From assembly GCA_033557465.1 (NCBI GenBank), contig CM066040.1, positions 324,960,297 through 325,024,296 of the forward strand: DNA of 64,000 bases, given 5' to 3'. This DNA is from Ichthyophis bannanicus. Its lineage: Eukaryota; Chordata; Amphibia; Gymnophiona; Ichthyophiidae. Positions 8,653 through 18,817 of this stretch are shown in pieces. The notes beneath the pieces are model-generated. The model was not told where the DNA came from, made no database searches, and saw nothing but the letters and a program-made list of their open reading frames with translations. The translations under genes and the position numbers were made by a program. The first letter of the stretch is position 1, and each line of letters opens with the position of its first letter.

Positions 8653-9770
8653 AGGCAAGAGCTGCGTCAGAAGGACCAGCAGCTGGAGCAGTGAGAGAAG
8701 CCTGGAACAGGAAGGCTTCCATGTGCAGCCAATTCAAGGAGACAGAATCCAAAAGAGGTATACTCAAAGGGATAAAGTCCAGAGAGGCCAAAGGTATTAG
8801 AACGGAGTCCACAGCCAAGGAAACCAAAGAAGCAGCTTGCCTGATGAAAACAACTCTCCTAGCCCAAGTAAGTCTCCTATGCTAAACCAGAGAGGCACAA
8901 GGAAAGGAGATTCCTTCTACAGTGATACTTATGCCAAGAAACACAGAGAGTGGAAATCCACGTCAGGTTTTCCTGGTAATTCTGATTGTAGAGCAGTGCA
9001 CAGAACAGCTTGTCAGCCTGAGAAGCTACGTCGCAAGCTGAGTCCTGGGTGTGGCAGCCTACAGAAGCCAAGGTATGAAAAGCCTTTCATTATAAGGGAA
9101 AGTTTAAGTGATGAAAACCTTATGCAAATAGATAAGCCTCAGAAAGTTAGAAGAAGTAAAGCTAACCTTTTAAAAGCACTTCCCAACAGTGTGCTAAGGA
9201 AGTTGTATGAGAAACCGAAGAGCCCCTGTGAGGAGTTAACAGATACTGAAGACAGTCATAGCATTGAAGAAGGTAGTGACCTAGAGTCAATGGACTTTGA
9301 TTGTGAAACCAGTGCTCCCATTCCTCAGAGTGAACCAATGGAATGTAACTTTTGTTCAAGAACTAGCTTGATTGCCTTGCTAGCTGTATAGAGAAAAGAG
9401 AACTCTGCATATGGTGAAGTTGATAACCATTTGTTTCCTGATGTTAATTGCTATTGATTTGAAAGAAGCCTTAACCCAGATAAACAGTTAATTGTGAAGC
9501 CTACAACCCTTAACTGTTTATATCACGGTGGAACCTTTTTGTTAGAGGATAGAATTACCTTCATTTTCTTTTGTGTCTTATTGAACCTAAGCGTTGACCG
9601 GGGAAATAAAGCCTTATTACCCTACACTTTGGCGTAGATTGTTCTTTATAAGGAGTTCTGCACTACAAGGACCAGAATCCTCCTGGTCCTTCAACTCAAC
9701 CACTCCTTTAAATAAATTAAATGTCACTGGACGCCCTTATTTCCTACGCCAGTAGGGGCGCCTGGGGACA
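8362..9770 (+). repeat. 3' LTR of the Gmr1-like element
   Basis: 1409 bp, TGTC...GACA, paired with 4017-5425. AATAAA lies at about 9604. It is followed by the AGCT target duplication (9771-9774). Confidence 0.92.
8837..9391 (+). CDS. LTR-encoded small protein, 3' LTR copy (longest form)
   Basis: 184-codon frame inside the 3' LTR. The N-terminal half is Ser/Lys-rich (NNSPSPSKSPMLNQRGTRKG), the middle is basic, and the C-terminal 60 residues are acidic, ending EPMECNFC and a short hydrophobic tail (LIALLAV). The opening reading codon is CTG (8837-8839) and the first ATG is at 8879 (codon 15), so the start is uncertain. The motifs MQID, MDFD and MECN recur along the chain. I recognise no family. 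Conservation of the frame between the two LTRs, and the similar tail at 30249-30584, are the reasons to list it. It could be a chance frame. Confidence 0.4.
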   Translation: MPDENNSPSPSKSPMLNQRGTRKGDSFYSDTYAKKHREWKSTSGFPGNSDCRAVHRTACQPEKLRRKLSPGCGSLQKPRYEKPFIIRESLSDENLMQIDKPQKVRRSKANLLKALPNSVLRKLYEKPKSPCEELTDTEDSHSIEEGSDLESMDFDCETSAPIPQSEPMECNFCSRTSLIALLAV

Positions 9771-9774
9771 AGCT

Positions 9775-9872
9775 TTAAGTGACTAGTCTAAGATCACAAA
9801 GACCTACTCTGGGATTTGAACCCTGGCCACCCTGCCTCCAACCAGCTACTTTAATCATTATGCTATTGCCCA
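9775..9872 (-). mobile_element. tRNA-derived SINE fragment, interrupted by the LTR element
   Basis: On the minus strand there is an A-box-like TAGCATAATGATTA and a B box GGGTTCAAATCCC (plus positions 9811-9823), as in a tRNA-type polymerase III promoter. The sequence continuing from it (TAAGTGACTAGTCTAAGATC on the plus strand) resembles the body of the other SINEs in this window. It meets the AGCT duplication directly, so the LTR element inserted into this SINE. Confidence 0.65.
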
Positions 9873-10087
9873 CGTTCTGAAATGCTATTCTGAGGATGTC
9901 TATGTAGATGTCTCTATAGATGTCCATATGGGGCACGTCCACATTTCTGAAATTGTGCTTGAACTTGCATGTGCCTGCTTTTCTTTTTTCAGATGTTCTA
10001 GCTTTGACGTCCCAGATTGCACTTGGATGTCCCATTGTAAAATGTACCTTTGTAAAATGTACCTTTAAGCATATGTTTATTTATTTT
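9873..10087. other. Non-coding sequence left of the minus-strand L1
   Basis: It contains a GATGTC-rich patch like that at 3740-3800 and a duplicated TGTAAAATGTACCTT. It ends in GTTTATTTATTTT (10075-10087), the target duplication of the L1 whose other copy is at 21581-21593. No gene seen. Confidence 0.6.
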
Positions 10088-10400
10088 GTAAGCTCTGTTT
10101 ATTAATCTACAAGTGCATATCATTACAATATTGCAAAACTACAAAGCTCCGTCAGGCGTGGTTGTGTCTGATCCGCCACCTGAACACAGTCAATCCAGCA
10201 CCTGTGGTATGTACCCTCATTAACCTGGCCTCTCTGCCCCCCCCACCTGTCCTCCCACCCCACCCCACCCCTCTCCTCCCACCCCACCCATAGCCTCATC
10301 CAGATCAAAAACAAAGAAAAAGGGGAATGCAGTCCAGCTATTTATCCACCCCCCATCCCAGTTGCAAAACGAAAACTCCCCACCTACCCACCTCCCATCC

Positions 10401-13400
10401 TCAACCCATTTGCAGTATCTCATTACGAGTCCGTGGCCTCAGAGTTTGAATATAAGATTCCCATACCAGAAGAAAAAGAGGCCAGCATTTGACATTTCCC
10501 CTAGCTCCCTCTCTCTCAAAAAGCATCAGTTGGTGAAAATTATTGTGCCATTCCCAAAAGGTAGGGGACCTCTGCTCTCTCCATCTGTGCAGTATTTGTC
10601 CCTTACCCATCAGACAGGCTTTCCTCACCAATAAGCGCTCCCATCTTCCCTTGGGGTGAAGTGGTCCAAGTTGATCCAAGGTGACCAAGGATCCAGTCCA
10701 ACTAATCGGTTGACATATCAACCTGCTCATATAATCGCTAATCTGCCTCCAGTAAGCGCGAATTCTCTGACACCCCCACCACATATGACCCAAATCTGCT
10801 AGCGGAGTATAACACTTTGGGCACCCACCGTCCGACGTAAGATGACTCCGCAATGCTCTCGGGGGAAATGCGCATGAACCACGCATTTAAACTGCATCTT
10901 TCTCCATCTAGCCCCCTCTACGAGCCCGTCAAGCCGCCTCAGGGCTTCACAGACAGCTCCTGACTCCACCACCAATCCCAACTCTTGCACCCACGAGGCC
11001 TCCTCCTGCGAATAATCAGGCGGAATAAGATATTTGTCCAAACTTCTTTTCAGACCCGAGATGGTAAGAAGAGAGTCCCCTCCTAATCCAAAGAATTCTA
11101 AAATCGTCGCGGATCTCTCCACTGCTAATTCTCCCTGAGATAAAGAGGCCACGTAATGGGAGAGCTGAGCGTATGCAAAAATCTGGTGTCTGCGCACCTC
11201 AAATTCCCTACAAAGAGCCACAAATGGTTTGCATCTGCCCGCTTCATCCACCACATGTCCGGGTTTGCTAATCCCAAGGCCCTGCCATTCCCGAAACACT
11301 GCTGTGTCCGATACTGGAGCAAACTTAATATTGCCCTGTAACAGTAGCCAGCTGGACACGTTGGGAGAGCTACCCCAGTACCTGTTTAAGTACCGCCAGG
11401 TATGCCTCGCCGGAGTCAACAGTACACTCCTATTTAGTCTCGGCGGTAGCACTGATCCCTGTGCATGCAGGACCGCTAGCAATGATTGTGGAGCCACAAG
11501 GGCCTCCTCCATCGCCCTGGGGGTGTAATGCTCTCTGTCCCCCAACCAATCCCCTACGTGCCGAGCTTGACAGGCTAGCGCATATGACCGCAAATCCAGA
11601 ACCCCTATACCCCCTCCCCTCCATCCCCCTCGTAAACGATTCAACGGAATGCGTGCTTTCGCCCCTTTCCAAAGAAACCGTCGGATCTCTTGCTCCAGGG
11701 AGGTGAGAGCCCTCCTAAGTAGCCACACCAGAAGAGTTTGCAACCAGTACAGTACCCGGGGCAAAACTACCATCCCCAATGCCGCCGCTCTCCCGAGCAA
11801 AGACAGGGGAAGGGGACTCCATGCTTGTAATTGTGTACGTAACTTGAGGGATATCCGCTCAAAATTTCTTTTATACAACTCTTTGAGGTCGCTAGGCTAA
11901 AGGATACCCAGATAAACAAAATACTCATCCGCCCATTTAAGTGGGAAGGTAGTTCCCCCAACTACTTTGAAGATGACCAGACACGTCCAAGGCCTCGGAT
12001 TTATCCATATTAATATGCAAACCCGCAAAACTTCAAAACCACGAAAACTCCTCTAATATTCTAGGCAGCGATTGGTGGGGGGCTAACAAATGCACCAACA
12101 TGTCACCCGCAAATGCAGCCATCTTAAACCCAGTCGCTCTGATCTGGATCCCCCGTATGTCCCCGGATGCCTCTATCTTCCACACTAATGGGTCTATTGA
12201 AAGCACAAACAACAACGGGGAGAGGGGGCAATCCTGGTGCGTACCTCTTTCCAAGAAGAACTTCTCCGATAATACTCAATTGCATATCACCCCTGCAATA
12301 AGATTCGTATATAGGACATCTACCATTTTACAAAAAGATGGTCGCAGACCATAACGCGACAGCAAACTCTTCAGATATTGCCAGTTTACCTGGTCAAAAG
12401 CTTTCTCTGTGTCAAAGCTGACCAAGAGCAACTGCAGTTCCCTGTTGTGCACCCATTCCAGTGTTGCGATGATCTTCCACAAGTTTTGTACCGCATGCCG
12501 ACCCTTCACAAAGCCCACCTGTGATTCATGCACCAGTTCGCCCAGCACCAAAGCCAGGCAGTCCGCCAAAATCTTAGACATCACTTTCACATCAAAATTT
12601 AACAATGAAATTGGATGGTACGAGGCCGCCTGCGTATGGTCCTTCCCCGGCTTAGGGATTAGCACAATGTGCGCATGATTATCACCCCATGAAAATAGGC
12701 CCCTCTCAGCACGTTGATGAAAAACTGCCACCAAAGAAGGGGACACCAAGGTTTCCAACACCTTATAGAATTTGGCTCCAAAACCATCTGGGCCTGGCAT
12801 CTTGAAAAACTGGCCGTGTGGATGACCCTTTGCACTTCCTGCACCGTAATTGGCTCATCAAGCTGGGCCCGCTGGTTCACCCCCAGCCGAGGAAGCTTCA
12901 CTTCCCTCAGAAAAACCTCCATTCTAGTCTGGGTCCCCTCTAATCCTGAATACAGGTGCTGATAAAAAGATTGAAACACCTACACAATCTTCAAAGTCTC
13001 TTTATGTAAGCAACCCTGAGCATCTCTCAACGCCGCCACCATTCGAGTGCCCTTGCTACCTTGTAGGCAATGAGCCAGGAGCCTCCCCGGTCTATATCCA
13101 AAGCGGTATAACTGATAACGGTAATACATAAGGAATTTCCTGGCTCTCCTGTGTAGTAATTCATTAAGAGCCATTTGAGCGTACCACAACTTTTTATTCA
13201 CGCCGGTGGGACAGCTCGCCCATCTCCTGTGCTCCTTAATCGTTTGTCTTTCCATACGGATAATCTGCTCTGTTAATAACCTCCATTTACGCGCCGCATA
13301 TCCTATGACATCGCTGCGCAATACCACCTTAGCTGTCTCCCAGAACAACTCTGGATCAGTTTGATGCCTCTCGTTATTTAACACATATTCATGCCACCGC

Positions 13401-14170
13401 TGCTTGATAAAGTAATGGAACTCAGTATCCCGATAAAGATCCAGCGGGAGCCGCCATAATCTACTCCGGGAGTCCGCGTTGCCCCAATCCAACTCTACCC
13501 ATATCAGTGTGTGGTCCGATATCTCAATGGGCCCGATTTGTGCATCCACTGTGTGGGCAAACAGCCCCTTGGATAATAATATATAATCAATGTGTGCACT
13601 AGAACCATGCGCCCTCGACTGGTGAGCAAAATCTCTATCAGATGAGTGTAACAAGTGTCACGGGTTCACCGCGCCCAACCTTTGTCGAAGGCTCCACAAT
13701 ACTGTCGCTGTTTGAGATTGCATCCAGCTCCCTTCGCCTCGCGATGTGTCAAGGTCAACGTCAAACACCCCATTAAAGTCCCCCCCCCCCCCAATATCAG
13801 GGGGACATCTGGCATCCATTCCACCCTGGAAGCCAATCTTGCATACATCTCCCGGTCTAGGGCTATACACCTTCCCCAACACAATGGGCCTCCCTTCTAG
13901 GATTCCATGGACCAACAAGAATCTGCTCGCCGGATCAACATATACCTGCACCATTACAAATCGCACTTGCTTATGGATCAAGATGACCACTCCCCCTTTC
14001 TTCCCCTGCGCAGGGGCCCCCATACCTGGCTCCACCCAGTCTCTCTGCAGTTTAAGGTGCTCCTCCGCCGTCTGGTGGGTTTCTTGTAACATGGCAATGT
14101 TGCATTTCTGCCTCGCCAGGGCTTGCAACACTTTATATCTCTTTACTGGGCTACCCACGCCACACACATT
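10401..14170 (-). pseudogene. L1 ORF2 (endonuclease-reverse transcriptase), degenerate
   Basis: ORF2 would nick the target DNA and reverse transcribe the element RNA. The endonuclease is in the frames at 14167-13658 and 13654-12980 (LARQKCNIAMLQETHQT; HSSDRDFAHQSRAHGSSAHI). The reverse transcriptase is at 12979-12033 ([33 protein letters not shown]). The C-terminal region lies at 11878-10401 and ends in a Cys/His cluster (CPKCYTPLADLGHMWWGC). It is broken by several frame changes near 13655, 12980-12660, 12270-12030 and 10800. The reverse transcriptase active site, FADD in copy 2, reads FAGD here, which removes a catalytic aspartate. The protein is inactive. Confidence 0.9.
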
Positions 14171-14209
14171 CCATGAGATAATCTTCAGAGTGGTGTATCT
14201 ATGATAGTC

Positions 14210-14684
14210 CTATATCTCACGTTGTTTAGTATGTTCCACAGAGGAGCCTCCCCAGCCTGAGGCCCCCCCTTTACTACTCTTCCCCTGAGGCTACCATCCC
14301 TACCCCCCCAAACCCCCCCTGTCCCCGCCCTCCCCCTCCCCCATCCACTCCCCCCTGCGCCCACACACCCCTCAAATCCCTACCATCCTACTCCCAAAAC
14401 TTTATCCCACCTCCCTTAACTAGTCACAATCAATGTGATCGGATCCCCCACCTCCTCCACCACCCCTCCCTCCCGGCCCACGCACTCCTCTAGCCCCTTA
14501 GTCCATACCTCCCTCCCAGCCCCCAACTCACCCTAACCTTAAATAAACTGTTCCCTCAGCCCAGGTCGTTCCACCCTCAGGAACCGGAAAAAAAGGGAGG
14601 GAGAAATAAAAAAGAAATACAAGGGAACAACATGACAGAGCCAGATGAAGACAAAAACAACAAAGGATATATAGATATCAATGC
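14210..14684 (-). other. L1 copy 1 inter-ORF spacer, left part
   Basis: C-rich on the plus strand (G-rich on the L1 sense strand) with no gene. It matches in position the G-rich spacer of L1 copy 2 (32400-33740). It ends where the DIRS left terminal repeat starts. Confidence 0.6.
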
Positions 14685-14850
14685 ATCTCCAGGAACAAGC
14701 AGGAATGTAGACCTCACATATGGGTATCGTTGGTACCGACGGAGCCTGCGCGGGAACGCTCCCCAGCGTCCAATTAGAAAGCTTTTGGGAGCATCCCACA
14801 GCGCCTGCGTGCTGCCTTTCCCGCCTTTCCCAACTGCCTCTCTCCAGTTC
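14685..14850 (+). repeat. DIRS copy 3 left inverted terminal repeat
   Basis: It is the reverse complement of the right repeat (20158 to about 20320), with only scattered differences. Shared parts include GAGCCTGCGCGGGAACGCTC and TTTTGGGAGCATCCCACAG. Confidence 0.9.
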
Positions 14851-15078
14851 TTCATTTTCCGCGGAGCCAGCGGGTCATTGTTCCTGTCACCGCAGAAAAT
14901 TTTCCTTATTCTCCTTCTTTTTTGTGGTCGCGTCTGCCTTCCTCGACGCTATACCGGTACCGCCGGTTCTTCTTTCTTTCTTAAAAAAAAAGAAAAAAAT
15001 AGATAGTATTTTTTTTCCAAACTTTCTTTTTCAGGTGCACGTGCCAATTTAGGCCTTAGGCCCAAAATTTCCTCCATT

Positions 15079-15972
15079 ATGGAAAAACCCGCTTCGGGTT
15101 TCAAAAAGTGCACCAAGTGTGGCGGTACCATCTCCGTCACCGACACCCATGAGTGGTGTCTTAAATGTTTAGGTCCTGACCACTCCATCTCTGAGTGTAT
15201 GGCTTGCGCCATGATGTCCAAGAGGGGTCGACAAAACTGGGCTGCTAAGCTTAGCACCCTTTTTCCCTCCAATGCAGCTTCTGTGGCATCGATGTCTTCC
15301 AGGGCTTCGTCTTCCTCCCATGGATCTCAGGTAACTAAACATAAGTCTAGCCGGTCCTCAAAGGGTAGATCTCCTTCCAAGCATCGAGATGCCTCTGGCG
15401 TTGCCCTTGAGGGTTCTGTACCGGCAAAATTGCCCCGGCGGGAGGCTTCGGCTTCCAAAGCACTATCGGGGCTCCAGGATGTTCTCGAAGCCTCAACCTC
15501 GGCAGAACTACTGGTGCCATACTCTGGGGTACCGGCTGCTTTCTCCGGTACTGATACCCAGGCATCGGCAGCGTCGATAGACCAGAGGTTCCTGGCTATT
15601 GAACGCAGTCTGGCGGCTCTCCTTGCGGCATCGACACCCTCGGAACCGCGTCAGACAGTTCAACCGGTACCGGTACCGACAGCATTGGCATCGACATCGG
15701 GGTCTGCTTTGTCGGCACCCAGTCATGCAATGCCTTCCGGTACCGATACACCGGTACCGATTCCCCCCGGTACCGACTTTGGTTGGTACGGGTATCGGGC
15801 TTTTCAAGAGCATCCGGACAGAAGGTACTTTGAATCCTCGGAGGACTCTGAGGATTCTGACAGCTCTGTCGGTACCGGAATACTTCTCCTGGAGGAGCCT
15901 TCCTCTCCTAAACATAGGATGTCTCCTCCAGAAGACATCTCCTATCAGGATTTTATCAGGGAGGTGGCTTGA
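15079..15972 (+). pseudogene. DIRS Gag-like protein, N-terminal part ended by a stop
   Basis: The frame starts CATTATGGAA. It encodes an N-terminal Cys/His cluster (CTKCGG, EWCLKCLGPDHSISEC, MAC) at aa 11-45, as in DIRS Gag proteins, then a long Ser/Pro/Thr-rich region and an acidic patch (SSEDSEDSDSS). The TGA at 15970-15972 interrupts the frame. Gag-like sequence continues in the same frame (15988-16390) and, after frameshifts, at 16320-16511 and 16571-16900 (a Lys/Gln-rich basic tail). The low-complexity part is full of GGTACC hexamers. It probably packages element RNA. Confidence 0.8.
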
Positions 15973-16900
15973 GGTCTTTCCATTACTGTGGCTCCCGAAA
16001 CAGAGCCCAGGGCAAAGGAGTTGGAGATTCTACAATATCCCAAGGCTCCTAAAGAGGCGGCTACTTTGCCTATCCATGAGATCTTACATGATTTCATGTT
16101 AAGAATGTGGGAAACACCTCTTACCACCTCTCCTCACTCTCGTAGATTGGATATCATGTATCGAGTCCCTCCTTGTCCTGGTTTCCAGAAGACTCAGCTT
16201 CCTCACCACTCTATTGTAGTGGAATCAGCTATGAGAAGGATCAGGAGTGCAAAGAGGCATGCCTCTAATCCTCCAGGACATGAGTGTAGAACTTTGGACG
16301 TCGTACTTTCCAGGCTTCCATGCTTTCTGCCAGGACCAGTTCCTATATTTTATATATGGGAATGTTCCTCAAGGAAGTCACAGGAGATTTAGAGGTTTTG
16401 AGCCCTTTTCTTCCTGAGGATAGAAGGCAGGATTTTCTCACACTGGTCAAACATGCCCAGGATGTTTCTAAGTTGTCAACCGTCCAGCTTTTGACTGTTT
16501 TGAGTGCATAAGCAGAACCTCTGCCATTGCCATAGGTGCACGTAGAATTGCCTGGCTCCAGGCATCCGATTTGGAGCTCTGGGTGCAAGACAAACTGGGC
16601 AATATCCCTTGTACAGGTGAGAATTTATTTGGCAAGAATTGGCAAGAGAAAGACAATGAATTGGATGCTGACAACTCTACTTTGGATAGATTATCCAATA
16701 CTACAGCTGATCCTGCAAGAAAGAAATCTTTCAAGAAACCTTTCTTCTCCAAGAAGAAGAGGTTTTATCCCTCTTATTCCCAGCAAGAACGTTCTGCGGG
16801 TCAATCTGCCCGAAAGAGTCAGCAACCACCTAAACAAAGGAAAGCAAAGACTGCTAAGCCTCAACCGTCTCAGCAGTCTCAGCCTCCACAAGGCCTTTAA
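15973..16900 (+). pseudogene. DIRS Gag-like protein, C-terminal pieces
   Basis: Three overlapping frames continue Gag after the stop at 15970-15972. One has helical content (EILHDFMLRMWETPLTTSP), the next is FLPEDRRQDFLTLVKHAQDV, and the last has a basic tail (KKSFKKPFFSKKKRFYP) ending at 16898-16900. At least two frame changes (near 16310 and 16500-16570) separate them. Confidence 0.7.
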
Positions 16901-17079
16901 CTTTCATCTAGAGAACTTAGCCTTCCTGGCTCTCAATGGACCAGAGCCTTCAACCATTCCAGGAAGGTTGTGTCACTTTGCCCCCAGATGGGGGCAGATA
17001 ACAGCAGAACATTGGACACTCTCCATCAAAAAAGAGGGGTACAAGCTTCACTTTTTGTGCATGCCCCCTCCCACAATGG

Positions 17080-18817
17080 TAAGACAGTTCAATTCTCAGA
17101 CCTCTCTCATCAACCTGTTAGATCAAGAGATCACTATACTTCTTGCCCAAGGGGCAATAGAAGAAGTACCCATTCATCAACAGGGTACAGGGTTTTACTC
17201 CCCCTATTTCCTTATCCCAAAGAAAACAGGGGGACACAGAGCTATTTTAGACCTCAGAGAATTGAAAAAATTCCTATTCAAGGAGAAATTCAAGATGATT
17301 TCTCTGAGAACTCTGCTGCCATACCTTCAGAGTCAGGATTAGCTTTAGATCTCAAGGATGCATACACTCATGTTCTCATCCATCCAACCTACAGAAAGTT
17401 CCTTTGGTTCCTTTTTCAAGGAAAGCACTACCAGTACAGGGTGCTTCCTTTTGGCCTGGCCTCTGCACCATGGGTGTTTACGAAATGCATGGCTGTGGTA
17501 GCAGCATTTCTTCGCACTCTAGGAATATTCGTCTTCCCTTACTTAGATGACTGGCTCATTCGAGCCCCATCAGAGTCAGAGACCAGGATTTCTCTATCTT
17601 GCACAATGCGTATCCTTCAGTATTTGGGTCTGGTCATAAACATCCCAAAGTCCAGTCTAACTCCCACTCAGTCTTTAGAGTTCATAGGAGCTTTGCTGGA
17701 TACCAAAAAAGCAAGGGCCTATCTTCCTCAGACCCGTTGCCTTCGCATGGTGCAGTTAGCTTCTCAAGCAGTGCTAAAGCCTCATCTCACTGCTTGAGAA
17801 ATGTTACAACTACTAGGCCACATGGCATCTACCGTGCATGTGGTTCCTTATGCTTGCCTCCATATGACAGCAGCCCAGTGGACTTTATCCACTCAATGGA
17901 CCCAGGCATCAGGGTGCCTGTCAGACAAAATAGCAAACACAAATCACCTTATTTTGTCCCTCCAATGGTGGCAGTCCACTCAAAACCTGTTGCTGGGGTC
18001 CCCATTTCAACAACCTTTACCCCAAGCAACTCTCACAACAGATGCTTCTCCAATGGGTTGGGGAGCTCATCAGCAAGACCTCTACACCCAACGCACCTGG
18101 ACTCCACAGGAGACTCATCTACATATCAATCTCTTAGAGCTCAGAGCAATCTTCCTTGCTCTTCGAGTGTTCCACACCCTACTCGGCTACAAGACAGTCC
18201 TCATTCATACGGACAATCAAGTAGCCATGTTCTACGTGAACAAGCAGGGGGGAACAGGCTCTCTGTCGCTTTGCAACAAAGCTTTGTGACTATGGGCCCT
18301 CGCCAGAGAGCATCAGATTCATCTCCTGGCAGTGTATCTTCCAGGCATACAAAACTCTTGGGCAGACAGACTCAGTCGAGTTCTGCATCCACACGAATGG
18401 TCTCTGCATGCAGACCAGGTGGCCAAGATTTTTCAAATTTGGGGAACCCCGGACATAGACCTCTTTGCAAGTCCGTTGAATGCCAAACTTCCCAGGTTCT
18501 GTTCCAGAATTCCGGCTCAGGGCTCTCAGGCCAGGGATGCTTTCCTCCTTCACTGGGGTCAAGACTTCCTTTATGCCTTTCCACCTATTCCCCTAATTCC
18601 CAAAACCCTGTTCAAGCTTCAGAGAGACAGAGGCCATATGATTCTCATAGCTCCACATTGGCCACGGCAAGTGTGGTACCCTCTGATTCTACATCTCTCT
18701 CAAGCTCCCTCTCTGGAGTTAGGGTCTGCTCCAGATCTCCTGTCTCAGGAGGACGGAATGTTATGGCATCCCAATCCTCAGTCTCTGCATCTCAGGGCTT
18801 GGTTGCTGAAGGCCTAG
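17080..18817 (+). pseudogene. DIRS reverse transcriptase-RNase H, frameshifted
   Basis: This would copy element RNA into DNA and remove the RNA. The first part is in the frame ending at 17342 (GFYSPYFLIPKKTGGHRAIL). After a frame change at about 17340 it goes on with LALDLKDAYTHVLIHPTYRK, LPFGLASAPWVFTKCM and the catalytic YLDD box (FPYLDDWLI). A TGA at 17798-17800 follows in the same frame, and then RNase H (TTDASPMGWGAH, INLLELRAIFLAL, IHTDNQVAMFYVNK) to 18289. A last piece (NSWADRLSRV, DIDLFASPLNAKLP, MILIAPHWPRQVWYP) ends at 18817. The 3' 1.2 kb overlaps the recombinase frame. Confidence 0.88.

Larger units (their letters stand above)
4017..9770 (+). mobile_element. Gmr1-like Ty3/gypsy LTR retrotransposon, non-autonomous (Gag-PR only)
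   Basis: Two direct LTRs of 1409 bp each begin TGTCATGAGG and end CGCCTGGGGACA, and they are flanked by the 4-bp duplication AGCT (4013-4016 and 9771-9774). The internal 2.9 kb holds one open frame with a SCAN-like capsid region, a CCHC knuckle and an aspartic protease. A degraded integrase-like zinc region follows directly, and the 3' LTR comes next without reverse transcriptase or RNase H. Integrase placed directly after protease is the gene order described for Gmr1-type gypsy elements. The LTRs differ at roughly 30 sites by eye (about 2 percent), so the insertion is not ancient. Confidence 0.9.

Noticed and set aside
4017..9770. Endogenous retrovirus with envelope gene
   Set aside because: No envelope-like frame is present, and the Gag and protease are of the Gmr1/gypsy type.
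10362..10634. Plus-strand frame in a C-rich region
   Set aside because: It is antisense to the L1 ORF2 C-terminus and 3' untranslated part.
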